NCBI GenBank assembly: GCA_029237695.1
Contig: CM055271.1
Coordinates: 38,312,462-38,376,461, forward strand
Direction of reading: 5' to 3'
DNA length: 64,000 nt
From: Conchocele bisecta
Lineage: Eukaryota; Mollusca; Bivalvia; Lucinida; Thyasiridae
Shown in pieces: positions 42,520 to 54,639 of this stretch. A model generated the notes under the pieces. The model was given only the letters and a program-made list of their open reading frames with translations. It was not told where the DNA came from and did not search any database. Each line of letters starts with the position of its first letter. The first letter of the stretch is position 1. Made by a program: the position numbers and the translations under genes.

Positions 42520-43119
42520 TTATTGAACGTTGTTTGGATGTATGCTGGACACATTGCAGTCCTTAAGCCATACAAACCTAATTACATCCCGTTCGCTGGA
42601 CTGCAGGCCTAGTTGCAGAAATGCCTTTTCTATATATGCAACCAACGCAATTTCATTCAATCGAAATTTAAGTAACAAGCCACTTAGATCTTGCAACAGA
42701 ACAGGTCCACGATACAGACATTCATTCAAACTGTTGTTTCTTTTCTTCGTTTTTGCCGTTGCATCATACACTATTCTGACCTTTGTGGTACTATTTGTTG
42801 GGTTAATCACAGGATGGTGTGGGATATAGTGTTTGAGCACATTTTCAGTGTCATTTTCCACCTTATCTATAACACCAAGTTTCAGTTGTTCTTGAATTGT
42901 TGCGTTGTATTCGTTCATAAGAACTGGGTTGGTTTTCAATTTTGCTACCAGGGACTTCAAGCGTCCAAACGCTAACTCGCGATTTACAGGTAGCTCCGGT
43001 AATTTATCCTTCCATGGCCATGTAACGTAATACCTTCCGTCATTGTACGTCATTTTCTCATCAAATTGATGTAATGACTGGTCATCGCCGAGATCTTTAG
43101 CTGTTTCTGATATACCCAA
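42520..43119 (-). pseudogene. BEL/Pao reverse transcriptase N-terminal part
   Basis: This 199-residue frame starts before DGRYYVTWPWKDKLPELP. It includes HYIPHHPVINPTNSTTKVRI and VYDATAKTKKRNNSLNECLY, GPVLLQDLSGLLLKFR and YIEKAFLQLGL, all typical of BEL/Pao RT. In motif A the catalytic Asp expected before IEKAF is Tyr (codon TAT instead of GAT), so this copy could not polymerise even without its other breaks. It ends in SSIHPNNVQ shortly before the next motif. Confidence 0.8.
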
Positions 43120-43131
43120 ATATTCTAAATT

Positions 43132-43782
43132 TCAGAAGTCTTCCAAGTCAAGTATTTTGGGTACAGATTGATCAACACTACAGAATAAACTAGTTTCCCT
43201 TTCAATGTTATTTCCATATGTGAGTATCAACATGCTCGATTCCGTGACATCTGGATTGTCCGATGTATTAGTACGGCCAGTCAAAATCCATCCAAACTTG
43301 GAACCTAACAAGTATAATCCAGGTTGGATTTCCACCCTTTGCGCCAGGATAACGTCCAAATAATAATCGTTTCCTAACAACAATTCTAAGTTTGATGTTT
43401 CCGTTTCTAACGGTAGTGTGTCTGCCAATTCAACTGATCTGAATAGATATTTCCAGTTTTCAGTAGAGGTAAACCTGACCGGCTGTCTGTGAATAGTGCC
43501 GGTAATACTTGGTACGACATTAGCCGTTACATTCAACAATTCTCCATCCTTTTGTTTCATGGCTATTTTTTTCGTTGGTGTTTTAATAACCTTAAGTGTG
43601 CTTGAGCCAAATGTGACCAACGTTATTTCTTGAGATTCTCCCAGAGTCAAGTTGAGTTTATGTGCCAATGACTCCGTGATGTATGTTCTTTGGCTTCCAG
43701 AGTCCATCAACACTCTTATTTCGGTATTTTCATTAGTTTCTGGGTTCACAATTTCTGTCAATGCTGTCTGTATTAACACCAT
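43132..43782 (-). pseudogene. BEL/Pao aspartic protease region
   Basis: The frame contains EIRVLMDSGSQRTYITESLA, the D-S-G active site of a retroviral-type protease. Then come LTLGESQEITLVTFGSS and a later GNDYYLDVILAQRVEIQPGL and GWILTGRTN, as in the peptidase A17 region of BEL elements. It ends at a stop 13 bases before the RT frame. Confidence 0.8.
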
Positions 43783-43866
43783 TTCTCTGGCTGAGATGAG
43801 AACATTCTCCGTTGGTGGCTCCTCTCTATGTTCAGTAAATAGTTCTTCAACTAAATGTGCACTTTC

Positions 43867-44256
43867 TCAATTCGATTCAGCAAATTTAGATGGGCATAGA
43901 CTTCGATGATGGTGAGCTGTCTGTTTACAATATACGCACACTTTCTTTGACCTACAATCACCCACTCGGTGTCCTGGTCTTAGGTAAAGAAAACAATATC
44001 CCTTGAGTTTCTGTTTTCTGGCGGTTAACGTTCCATACACCTTACACTCATCACTCCAGTGGCTACCTTCACAATAACGAAAGGAGTCCCCGTACCGGGT
44101 CTGCAATCGTGGCTCTGTAGGTGCTGCAAATAATGCCTCTGTGGAGTGTCTATGTGAATGACCTGTATCACTGATAACTTTATTCACATTCGAGTTAGTC
44201 TCTTTATTTGTATGTCGTTCCGCTCTTTCCCTAGCACAGATATAGTCATTTAACAT
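43867..44256 (-). pseudogene. BEL/Pao Gag, zinc-knuckle part
   Basis: CEGSHWSDECKVYGTLTARK and FLYLRPGHRVGDCRSKKVCV, then YCKQTAHHHRSLCPSK, give the closely spaced CCHC-type knuckles of BEL Gag. One usual Cys before FLYLR is shifted. Knuckles bind the packaged RNA. Confidence 0.75.
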
Positions 44257-44573
44257 CCTTCTCAGTCCATTTGTTTTCGGTTCCTTCGTTCATTTCGAGC
44301 TGTACATGGGAATCCGTAGGGTAGGTAACTTAGACGTAATTATGGAGATACAGACGTTTTGGTTGACTTCTTGCCCCATGGATTCAAGACTACAAATGTG
44401 GTTTTCCAGTTTGTCATGCAATTCTCGAAGGCCATGTGTTCTGTTACTCGCGGGTACAAGATTAATCAGTTTAGTACAGTTTGTTCATCTCCGTACCTTT
44501 CCTTCAGCAGTCCAACTGCCACATGGTAATTCTCATTGGACAGGTTAAGCCCGGAAATTACACATTTCGCATC

Positions 44574-44843
44574 TCACGTTAATTTGCTTATCAAGTAATT
44601 GAACTTTTCAATGTTGGACAAATCCCTATTTGTATGTACTGTTGATTCAAAGGCATCCCAGAATTCCGACCATTTCAATTTATCTCCGGAGTACGAGACA
44701 AGTTCAAATTGAGGGAGCTTCGTTGACGTTCCTCTATCATGTTCCCCTTTGTGAATGAAATGATAAGTTGCATCTTGCCTTTCCATCTGTTTGTGTTGAA
44801 ACATCAGGATTTGTTGTATTTGTTGTTGCATCTTAAGCTGCAA
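44574..44843 (-). pseudogene. BEL/Pao Gag, central part (DUF1759-like)
   Basis: TKLPQFELVSYSGDKLKWSE followed by FWDAFESTVHTNRDLSNIEK and FNYLISKLT is the hallmark LP.l.lp.FsGd...W..Fwd.F...vh.n..ls...Kf.yL segment of BEL-type Gag. A stop and frame break precede the zinc knuckles. Confidence 0.85.
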
Positions 44844-44997
44844 CTAAGACATTTGTTCTACGTTAATTGCCATTCCTTCAGATGTTTCCTCATTAGTACG
44901 TTCACTTTGACGTTTTTTCCTACTACATGTAATTGATTCTTCTACAGAAATCAGGTCATGTATGCAATCAGATATATTGTCGCATAGGGCACCATCT

Positions 44998-45267
44998 TCA
45001 TCGAAAAATTCGTTCAATATGTTCCGTGGTTTCTGCTAACTCTAGAGCCATTATAAGTCCACCTCTAGTTATTGCCAGTTTATCACAGAACTCTTTCAAC
45101 CAATGGTTGCTTGCTTTTAACTTCTTCAGATAATCATGGTATTCATTATCATCATCAGGTAATTTTCCTGCACTGACTAACTCACGCTCTAGAATAGTTC
45201 TGTATCTGGTTCTCGTTGCCTTTGGTCCCGTTACTGACAAAGTGAACTGTTTTGTGTGACTAGGCAC
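44998..45267 (-). pseudogene. BEL/Pao Gag N-terminus
   Basis: This 89-residue helical frame includes TRTRYRTILERELVSAGKLP and EYHDYLKKLKASNHWLKEF, in the position and style of BEL Gag N-termini. It breaks before the central Gag part. Confidence 0.6.
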
Positions 45268-45279
45268 ACAAGTGGCAAC

Positions 45280-46160
45280 TCAGATACTGTAATATTTCCG
45301 TGTTCCTTGTATCCAGTTATGGTTTACCCTTTTAGCAAAGCATTACGGTCACAAAGGACTGTATAGCGCAACACACGTGTATTTGTTCTTATATTCATGT
45401 ATAAACTTTTCCCCTTAACGTATATCCGCCTAGCGGGACCAAATGTGTGTGTGGCGGTTATACGGCCAGTTTCATCACAAAGATAGGGAATACAGTCATA
45501 ACTTTATTAAACATGTATTGGTGAATCAGAATTTGTTTGTTTCTTGCAATTCCTATTTCTCTCAATCGTTTGTTGAGCTTAACTCGATAACCGACAAGGC
45601 AATCCATGCCAGGTTTCAAGACACTTTGATATTCCTTAATCCTGCACTTGAATGCGAACAAATCATGTACTTATAATTAACAAATCCTACACTTGAATGC
45701 GGACAAATCATGTACTTAGTATTAACAAATCCTACACTTGAATGAGAACAAATTAGACAGTTGACATCAATACCGGCAAGGCAATCCCCGCCAGGTATCG
45801 ATCAGAATCTTTGATGTCCACTTAAATCCGACACTTGAAAGTCTACAAATTTAACTTGGCGCTTTAACTAATCCGATAGTTTTATATTAAGTAATCCAAT
45901 ACACACTTTGAATAATTCACAGGCACTTACGTAATCCATGAAATAGCTTTAAACCGAATTAGTGATCCATCATAATTGTTTGTCCCTAGGTAAAAATGTA
46001 AAAAAAAGTTGTAAATGCTTTGATTTATCGACGGCACTGGCTCGATTACCTTGCATGTCGGGATCGACTATTTAAGTCCCCATCCGATATAGCAGAGGGG
46101 CAAGCGCCCATAAAATGAATTATGTTCAACCCGAGAGAGCAAAAGCAACGACTACCTTAA
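45280..46160. repeat. Region beyond the retrotransposon 5' end, with 52-bp tandem repeat
   Basis: Around 45645-45760 the unit AATCCTACACTTGAATGCGG and ACAAATCATGTACTTA occurs about three times. TACCGGCAAGGCAATCC-like sequence occurs at 45590 and 45773. It may contain an LTR remnant, but no paired copy is seen. A SINE-tail-like sequence lies at 46023-46060. Confidence 0.45.
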
Positions 46161-47160
46161 ATTAATGCATTATATCATCCTGAACACGAATCCGGTGTCG
46201 GTCAATCAAATCAGGTGGGACAAGGTCATTTTTGGGGTCATTAAGTGCACATGGGTCAAATGAGTGCAAAGTTCACTCTATTTTGATAATACAATATGTA
46301 CTTACATAATATTACGGAACACTCCGATAAAGTATGTTTTATTGGTGAGTATTGTTTTATGGGGCATATACAAAGCAATTCGGTTTTACTCGGACGCCTC
46401 TATCATTGAGAGTATCAACATATTCAATATGGCCGCCAAGCATCAATGTTTAGCCTGAAATGTGTACTTATTTGATGAATGAAAACAAATACGCACTTGT
46501 ATCTTGATCAGACGGACGCAGAAAACCCTTTGGATACCAAGAATTAATTGTAAACATAGATGGAGGCTATCAAATCCATATGAATTCAAGATGGACGCCA
46601 ACTATTCATCAAGATCAGGCAGCAGTATATGCACTGTGGTGGACATTGGTACTAAGCTAGATATGAACATATTAGTTTGATTTTCATCTGAGATACGATA
46701 TTACAAATATAGATAAATATGTATGTTCTTCTTAAAGAGCGTGCGTGTTTAATTTAATATGGCCGCCATATTTTCCAAAAACTAGAAAGTTATTGAATAT
46801 AATGTTTACTTTTGCTTTACTTATGTATACTACTGCATTCTGTTAGGCGGTTACATCAGTAAGTTGGACACACTTGATTTTGAAGTCATTTGTAATTGTG
46901 TTTATTCAAAATGGTCGCCTCATTTAGGCTATTTTAACATAGTGTGGTACTGGCAATTGCGCGTTTCTTTTCATTTACTTCGGCCATGTTAGTATGTATT
47001 ACAGTTTCTATTTCCGCGAATATTCGTACATTCACAAGTGGATATACCCATATGCATACACTAAATACTTATTTAATTCCCATAAAGAATATTTTGAGTG
47101 GGCATGCACCTTTAAAACGGGGTTGGACATAGTCTGCACATTGACGTCCATCCATAGTTT
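46160..47160. other. Intergenic stretch without genes
   Basis: Only short frames are present. Several ATGGCCGCC-like motifs (46428, 46760, 46912) are shared in style with 53280-53760 and suggest an old dispersed repeat. Confidence 0.4.
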
Positions 47161-47164
47161 TTTC

Positions 47165-47560
47165 CCGAGCCTGCTTGCGGAAAGCGAGACATATTGATCA
47201 CAATCACGTCCGTGCATTCGTCCATACGTGTGTCCCACTCATGCGGCCCCTGTGCCCCAAGGTCAAATGACTTTGAAATGTGTGTGAAAGTTTTTACATA
47301 CCTTATTATATCTCCACAACACTTACTCAGATTTGCTTCTGACTTCAAATAATTCTTTATTATCATCCGTATTTTCATTCTACCCATGAGACTCACATGC
47401 CCAAGATCAAGGTCAAATGACTTTCAAATTTGCGTTAAAGCTTTTACATACCTTAATTCAAACTTCAAATATACTCCGAGACTATCAAATGCCTCGGTGG
47501 GCTCGATATGCGGGCCGCGGCCATTTGGTTTTTATTTACCGTAGGTTAAAGTTTTTAAGA
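47165..47560 (+). repeat. Dispersed repeat (GAAAGCGAGACATATTGATC family)
   Basis: It opens CCCGAGCCTGCTTGCGGAAA, contains CATGCGGCCCCTGTGCCCCA, and closes AAATGCCTCGGTGGGCTCGA and GCGGCCATTTGG. It is the same family as 29958-30270 and 48835-49220. A further partial copy is at 47600-47810. Confidence 0.7.
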
Positions 47561-47829
47561 ACACTATATCTCGGAAATAGCTTCGCCAATTCACTCGAAG
47601 CTTCACATGTGTGTTTATCATCATCCATATTTTCATTCTATACTCAAACCATGCGGCCCCTGTGCCCAATGTCAAGGTCAAATAACTTTGAAATTTACCT
47701 CGAAGTTTTTGACGCGCCTGCTTGTGGACAGTGCGATATAGTTGTCACATTGGCCTACATACGTACGTACGTCCATATGCACGTCACTTCGTGCGTCCGG
47801 TTAAAGTTCTTTGGATTTTTTTGGATTTA

Positions 47830-48840
47830 GGTCAAATTGTTTAAAGGTACTTGCCCACTCAGTAGGCACACAATGTATTTTTCATAGGAATTAAATAAGT
47901 GTATAATTGTGTCACTATTCCACCAGTTCTAAAAATTACGAGTGCCCGCTACACAGATAATCATTTAGTAATATTTATTTTACTGATAGTGACTCGCGGT
48001 GGTATCAAGCTATTTTCATATGCAAATGAGGCATGATATTTTTTAATTATTTATACTGATTAAAGGTACATACCCACTCAGTAGGCACAAAATGTTATTT
48101 GTAGGAATTAAATAAGTGTATAATTTTGTCACTATTCCACCAGTTCTAAACATTACGAGTGCCAATTATACGGATATAATCATTTAGTAATGTTTATTTC
48201 ACTGATAGTGACTCGCGGTGGTATCAGGCTATTTTCATAGGCAAATGGGGCATGATATTTTTTAATTAATTCTGCTAATTAAATGTGTCCACTGAAAAAA
48301 ATAATATTTTCGACAAATTATTAAGTGTGATCATTGCACATCAAAAAATAAATACAGATAAATAAATTGTAATGTCCGGTAACATTTTAAGGAAACGAGG
48401 TTATCGCCCCTGATATGTATAATAATGCCAATAAATACGTGTATTAATGGTGAATTAATGTTTATTTTGCATGAAAATGTCTCCGATGATGTATCCGACA
48501 TAACAAACTTTGTGTCTACTGAGTGGGCATGTACCTTTAAATGTGTGACCTGAAAAAATAATATTTGCCACAGATTATAAAGTATGGTCATTGCAAATCA
48601 AAAACATAATACAGAGAATAAATAGCAATGTTCGTTAACATTTTAAGGAAACACGGTTATCGCCCCTGATATCAGTGTGGAAATTTACGCCTGATATAAA
48701 ATGTATAATAATGCCAATCAATACATGAACGTGGGGTAATGGTGAATGAATGTTTATTTTGCCAGAAAATGTCTTAGATGATGTATCTGATATAAAGAAT
48801 ATTTTGTGGTTACTGACTGGGCATGTACCTTTAAGAACAC
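47830..48840. repeat. Cluster of GCCCACTCAGTAGGCACA-family repeats
   Basis: Four partial copies lie head to tail or inverted. TTGCCCACTCAGTAGGCACA-type starts stand at about 47850 and 48071, and inverse ends (CTACTGAGTGGGCATGTACC) at about 48517 and 48817. Each has the CTATTCCACCAGTTCTAAA or GGTTATCGCCCCTGATAT segment. Their similarity suggests recent local duplication. Confidence 0.75.
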
Positions 48841-49225
48841 TATATCTCTGAAACCGCTTCACCAATTCACTCGAAACTTCACATACTGTGCATTTATCAC
48901 CCACATTTTCATTATATGCCCAACGCGTGCGTCCCCTGTGCCCAATGTCACGGTCAAATTACTTTGAAATGTCCATTAAAGTTGTTGTTCGGCCCGCTTG
49001 CAGACAGCACGATATTGTCGGCACATTGGCGTGCATTCAGGATAAAGTTTTTGGTTAAAGTGTTTTTTTGGTTAAAGTTTTTCGGTATACTATCAAAGCC
49101 TCGGCAGGTGCGGCATGTTTTTACGTCAACGGGCTAAAGCTTTTTTGCAATACATTTTTGTTTGTACTATCGAATGCCTCGGCGGGTGCGACATGCAGGC
49201 CACGGCCATCTAGTTACATTTGTAT
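48840..49225 (+). repeat. Dispersed repeat (CCTCGGCGGGTGCGACATGC family)
   Basis: ACACTATATCTCTGAAACCG, GTGCGTCCCCTGTGCCCAAT and GAATGCCTCGGCGGGTGCGA with GGCCACGGCCATCTAG follow the order seen at 47540-47720 and 30200-30260. Confidence 0.65.
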
Positions 49226-49229
49226 TATG

Positions 49230-49650
49230 GCATGCGATTTGATCAGTCGGCCATCGCACCATGACTAGTACAGCATCTTATCAGTAGGGCCACCAAACCA
49301 TGCACGGCTTAGCACCTGATCACCGGCTATCACACAATGCCCAGTATAGCATCTGATCACCAGCTATTGCACCATGCCCAGTATAGCACCTGATTCCTGG
49401 TTATCGGACCATGTATGCCCAGTGTAGCACCTGATCACCGGCTATCTCACCATGCCTAGTATAGCACCTGATCACCGGCTATCGCACCATGCCCAGTATA
49501 GCACCTGATCATCGGCTATCTCACCATGCCCAGTATAGCACCTGATCACCAGCTATCGCTCCATGCCGAGTATATCATCTGATCACCGGCTATCGCACCA
49601 TGCCCAGTATAGCACCTGATCACCGGCTATCGCTCCATGCCGAGAATATA
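49230..49650 (+). repeat. 37-bp satellite array
   Basis: About eleven copies of a 37-base unit with core CTGATCACCGGCTATCGCAC and CATGCCCAGTATAGCAC. The first copies are more diverged. No ORF of note. Confidence 0.9.
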
Positions 49651-49654
49651 AAAA

Positions 49655-49803
49655 AAATATATTCAACCCTGAAATCAGAATAATCCTGATCTGATGCCAG
49701 GTCCTCGCCACGCCAGAATCACTTGGCCCCCTCCCAAAAGCAGTAGGATCAGTAATAATCTTACTACTTTATAATGGGCAATAACCCAATTCAACTCCCA
49801 GGT
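49655..49803 (+). repeat. Dispersed repeat (ACTTGGCCCCCTCCC family), young copy
   Basis: ATATTCAACCCTGAAATCAG through GGGCAATAACCCAATTCAAC is almost identical to 19558-19705 and stops exactly where the next foldback begins. Confidence 0.75.
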
Positions 49804-50910
49804 AAAGGTGGTGTCTCACTGGGCTGCGACTGTTGGCGACAAAATGCGAACGGCATTCGCGAGGGAGTTTCCAAAATGTCTCGAAACGTTCGCAGGGGTT
49901 CTCAATTTCCTCGCGTGAGTCGCAGAGCCTCGGTCTCGTGTCGATTGAATTTTGAACATGTCGCTAAAGGCTCGCGACTAGTTGGAGACACACAATTGCG
50001 AGAAAATACGCAAATTAGAGAACATTTTCACTTGGAATCACACGGAATTGGTACTTACGGCACATTCGCGTATGTCGCACGAATGTCGCACGAACTCCCG
50101 GCGATATTTGGGCCAAAATTCGCCGGGAGTTCGCATACATGTCGCGTGAATGTCGCTCGCAATTTGTCGCCAACAGTCGCAGCCCAGTGTTATACTACAG
50201 AGTGGCCTGCGGTTCTCTTACCAGGCGAATTGCAATTCCTGGAGCGCAGGATTCGCGTTCCCATTAATTGCAATTGGACCGCAATCGGACTGCAATCATG
50301 TGACTGCAGTCCAAAGAGTTGGTTGCGGAATTACAATACTTATAGCGCAGTTAGCGCTGCGCTGCGCTTTTAATTGCAGTTTACGCTCCTTTTTTTTTTA
50401 ATCTGCGAAAGAATGACCGCTTTACGCTGCACCCGGCGGTCAAACCAGCGGACCGCTCTGCTTGATCAATGCGGCAATAACATCAAAACATTTGATTTTT
50501 TTCTGACGAAAAGTTATATTTTCCTGTCTGTATTTAGCCATTTAAAATCCAATAAAATATACATAAATAGTAGAATTAGATGTATATATACGCGTAACGC
50601 TAAGTTTTTACAGCAAATAGCGAAAGAATGACCGCACAAACGGTATCGCGAAAGAATGACCACACAAACTGGTCCGCGAAAGAATGACCGCACAAACGGG
50701 ACCGCGATTGGACCGCAATTAGACTGCAATTTCAGAGGGGACGAATTGCAATTCAAGGACCGCTGGATTGCAATTCTTGGTAAGAGAATCGCAGGCGGGA
50801 GTGTAGCTTAATTTAAATTGTCGCTAATTCGCTTATTTTCTCGCAATTTTGTGTCTCAAACTGGTCGCGAGCTGTCGCAGCCCAGTAAGATACCACCTTT
50901 ACAAAAGAGC
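49804..50910. mobile_element. Foldback MITE carrying a nested MITE
   Basis: The left end AAAGGTGGTGTCTCACTGGG plus CTGCGACTG is matched inverted by GTCGCAGCCCAGT at 50177-50189 and again by GCTGTCGCAGCCCAGTAAGA and TACCACCTTT at 50872-50900. The interior is rich in GTCGC/GCGAC. A separate MITE sits at 50204-50805. Confidence 0.8.
50204..50805. mobile_element. GCAATT-rich MITE, copy 2 (nested)
   Basis: It begins AGAGTGGCCTGCGGTTCTCT and ends TTGGTAAGAGAATCGCAGGC plus GGGAGTGTA. It is closely similar to 3018-3994 but lacks the internal duplication there. The GCGAAAGAATGACCGCACAA short array is at 50619-50706. Confidence 0.85.
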
Positions 50911-51139
50911 CAAATATAAAAACGTACCTGAGGGCCAAACCAGGGAAATCGTGATTCCTATAAGGAGGAATCCCTACCGTTAATTTACGCCGTCGCGTTC
51001 GCCCGACCAACCACCCACCTGGTGTTCGGGTTAGAGATTTTCCACTGTAATTCCAGTCGCATTCAGTCCAATTCTCATTTGACTTTTCTAACGACAGCAC
51101 ATCAGCGTGTTCGGTCCGCGAAAAACGTCCCTCGGCATG

Positions 51140-51353
51140 TTAACCCTTAACAGGCGGGAAACGGAAATGTTGCCTGCTGTTGTTTCATATTTTTGTATTC
51201 TTTCTCAGTAAAACCATGCTTTTACAGCACATTAGAATAATTTACATTGGAAATGATTCTAAAGTATTGTCAAAGCATGTTTTTCGTGAGCATAATCGTA
51301 AATAAAACATAAACAGCAGACGAGAAAATGTAATTTAGCAATGTAAGGGTTAA
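51140..51353. mobile_element. piggyBac-type MITE, complete copy 2
   Basis: It begins TTAACCCTTAACAGGCGGGA and ends CAATGTAAGGGTTAA. The central hairpin ACCATGCTTTTACAGCACAT...CAAAGCATG matches 36560-36772 and 6465-6640. Confidence 0.8.
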
Positions 51354-51699
51354 TGCTAGATGCGGCCATACGTCGAAACTTCTATATTACACTATCGCCT
51401 GAGTTAAACTTGCCATTATTTGTAAATTTCTGTATTTCTAAAAGTGGAATATTATGCTTGAAATCAAGCAGCTCGATTGGCTTAGCCTGAGCTGGGGAGG
51501 TTATCAAGACTCGCTATTCATGTGACATCAATTTATACGTAGAAAGCCGAATCCAAGTTTGTCAGCTGCTGTTTTATTATCAATTTTAATGTGGGTTTAT
51601 TTTTCTACAAAATATAACGTGCTTTGACGGCGCATGATAATTGCCTCAAATGATGACGACTTGAAGACGATTCTCATATTCTGCCAATACATTATTTTG

Positions 51700-51960
51700 T
51701 TTGTTTGTTTGTTTATTGGTGTTTAATGGGCTATCAACAGCTAAGGTCATGTAAGGCCGGGCAAACTGGTTCGATCCCGTTTTAACCGGCTGCATTGGGA
51801 GGAGGTGCCAAAATCATCACGGAATATTTGCATCGCGAAATTAGAATAACCTGACTTGGTGCCAGGTCTATACCATACCAAATCCACTTGGCCCCTTCCC
51901 CTAAAATAGGATTAAGAATAATCGCAATACTCACATAAGATATTCAGCTGTCACATACAA
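51700..51960 (+). repeat. Dispersed composite repeat, copy 2
   Basis: GTTTGTTTGTTTATTGGTGT, AACAGCTAAGGTCATGTAAG and CTGGTTCGATCCCG, then the CCACTTGGCCCCTTCCCCTA family. It is the same composite as 24830-25160. Confidence 0.7.
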
Positions 51961-52375
51961 TATTCCAAAAATTTGCCTTTTTGGTTATTATTGAATGTGT
52001 TCTTTTACTATGGGAATTTAACATGGTGGGTCAATTTCAAAAACTTTTTTGTGAATTGACTCCGAAACCTGGCGAGATAGCTTGAAAATGATGTAATTAA
52101 GAAAATCAAAATTTATATTTTGAAAATCGGTCCACAAATAAAAAGAAAATTTAAAAAAAAATCTATGTTTAGCCCCCACGTTAAATTCCCATAGGAAAAT
52201 CGTTTTTTCGCAATAAAATCAATATTTGATGGAATTTCATGAAATAAAAACTTTTTGGGGAGGGTGACTTTTTTGTTATTGATGAAAAAGTACTTACTTT
52301 AAATATTTTTTAGATTTAATATGTTTAATAGCCAAAAGTTCATTGGCACAAAAACGTGGAACAGACAGTAGTAAA
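51960..52375. mobile_element. MITE (ACTGTCTGTTCC family), right half
   Basis: GGGAATTTAACATGGTGGGT, TGACTCCGAAACCTGGCGAG and GTTATTGATGAAAAAGTACT, ending AAAACGTGGAACAGACAGTA, match 34829-35356. The left terminal arm is missing. Confidence 0.75.
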
Positions 52376-52489
52376 GTATATTTCCGTTGTCAATTTGTAT
52401 CGTATTTTGCGAATAAACCGAACATTGTACATTTGTCTACACGCGTACATATTAATTCTGATTAACTCTCTGGATTTCTCGATACCTGG

Positions 52490-53176
52490 CGGCCGTTTCA
52501 CTAAACTTCGTACGACTAAAATGTTCGTAAGTGCAAATTTAGGATCGTCTGGAAATATCACTTGATGGATTTACATTTATTGAGCATAGGCTGCAAATGC
52601 AGCCTATGCTCAATAAATGTAAATCCAACAATTGTTTACAAGAAAACTTGTTAATGAGAAATTTACATACTATCATAAGTTTGCACTTACGAACATTTTA
52701 GTCCAACAATATGTGTCATTCCGGGAATGGCCAACACCTACATGTACGTAATACATGTGTCTCATGACGTTACTAGAACGCGGCATTACGTCAGCAGACC
52801 AGTTCACAACGGTCGCACTGACATTTTGAAATTGATGCGCATGATGAGGCACCTACTTCCCGCGAAGCAGCCTATGATCAATAAATGTAAATCCAACAAT
52901 TGTTTACCAGAAAACTTGTTAGTGAGAAATCTACAGACTATCATAAGTTTGCACTTACGAACATTTTAGTCGTACGAAGATTAGTGAAACGGACCCCGGT
53001 ACACTATCGCCTACACTAATCCTACCACTATCATTCCGGTGCCAAGTCAATACCTACATGTACTTAATACATGTGTCTCATGACGTTAATAGAACGCGGC
53101 ATTACGTCACCATACCAGTTCACAACAGTCGCACAGAAATTTTGAAATTGATGCGGAGGATGAGGCACCTACTTAC
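52490..53176. repeat. Palindromic MITE (copy 3) within a duplication of about 310 bp
   Basis: CCGTTTCACTAAACTTCGTA begins a MITE as at 7566. Its right half occurs twice (52600-52710 and 52866-52998), each time followed or preceded by a block with TACATGTACGTAATACATGT and GAACGCGGCATTACGTCA (52710-52866 and 53027-53176). The MITE right arm and its flank were duplicated together. Confidence 0.7.
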
Positions 53177-53179
53177 AAA

Positions 53180-54530
53180 AAAATAAGGCAAAGCTGATTT
53201 GTTGTCAGAAAATGACCAAAATATAATTTATAGTAACAACATATCAAAACTCCTCATGGGTCCCACTGGAGCTTAATTCAGAAATCAATATGGCGTCCAA
53301 AATGGCAGCCAACATGATAAAAATCATAACAAGAGCAAAACCCACTAACTAAATCAAGAAAACAAATATGCCGAAACAGAATATAACTAACGAATCATAA
53401 TATTCCAAATTGTGAATAGTAATGCAATCAAAATGGCGTCCAAGATGGCCGCCAACATCTCTTAACTCTCAAAACTGAGCAAACAGGCGGAACATTTGCA
53501 ATAACTATATTCGAATGTAATATTGTGGTTATTAGGAGACTATGCAACATATTTAATACATATTATGGTATGTAAAATGATATTCAATATGGCTACCAAA
53601 TTGCGAGAAAGGTATAAAATACATGTATATAACATTCAACCTAATTCCTTTATTTGAATTTGTTATATGGATCAATAGGAGAGACTTGAACAGCGCAATA
53701 CATTTACTGCATAGTTCATTTATTATATTATGCAAACTGATGATATTCAAGATGGCCACCCATTACGCAAACATTGTATTAGCGAACGTACCTCACTATA
53801 CCCCCAGTTAGCTATGTAAACAGAGGGTATGATGAGGTACCCGCGCAATAGGTAATGCGGTCAAATAGGTCACGATGCAGTGACTATTTTCGATCAATAA
53901 CTTATGTTGTAAGCGATTGTAATGTGTATTTTCAATATTTATATTATTAAAATGTATCATATCGATACCCCTTTAAGTAATATTTGTATATTTTAAATGT
54001 ATTGATGTTCTCATGAAGCGCATGAATATAAGTATTAATTAATCCAGATTATATTGAGGCAAATCACACAGCCTTAAAACATAGTGCTGGAGTATAAACC
54101 ATAGTATCGTATATTATTCATAAGTATATCACTATTAAACATTAATTACAATATGTATGCATATTATTAAAACAATTGATGCTACCTTTGTTTCGCTATA
54201 TGTGATATTTATAACAAAATATTTTTTTTATTCGTCCGCGTACGGATTTCTGTCACGCAAAGCGCCATTTTCAGTTCATATTTTGACCTGTGCATATGAA
54301 CCGGACTAAGTTTAAACAGCGCTCGATTCCGTCCAATTCAAATTTCTCTGCAGAATGTTCAGACCAACAACATAAGTAATGCTGCTAAATAAAGTGTTAA
54401 CGGCTGAAACATGGTCATCACTAAAATGGAGAAACCACAGTCGTATTATTGAAAAATAAGATTTAAGAGACCTCATGGGGGACGCCATTAATCCAGTGTA
54501 AACAATAGACCGTGTGATCCCATTCCCTGA
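53180..54530. other. AT-rich intergenic stretch without genes
   Basis: No gene or clear transposon is seen. ATGGCGTCCAAGATGGCCGC-type motifs recur at 53290, 53430 and 53745. Confidence 0.45.
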
Positions 54531-54639
54531 GTAGCCGCCGCTTAAAAATCAAAAATCAAAATCAAAAATCACAAAAACTCAGAAATGTGTTACTTAATGT
54601 TTAGAGATGGAATTTCAATACGTAATGTGGCAAATTTAG

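Larger units (their letters stand above)
40343..45267 (-). mobile_element. Decayed BEL/Pao-type LTR retrotransposon
   Basis: Minus-strand pieces occur in BEL/Pao order: Gag (45267 to 43867), aspartic protease (43782-43132), reverse transcriptase (43119 to about 41800), then integrase (about 41540-40343). Every piece is cut by stops and frameshifts. The integrase is 3'-truncated. I could not find a matching pair of LTRs. The flanks at 45280-46160 and 39810-40330 do not resemble each other by eye. It is probably an old inactive copy. Confidence 0.8.

Noticed and set aside
50813..51100. 95-codon minus-strand ORF
   Set aside because: It lies in a dispersed repeat shared with 25143-25238 and the end of a MITE. 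No protein family is recognised.
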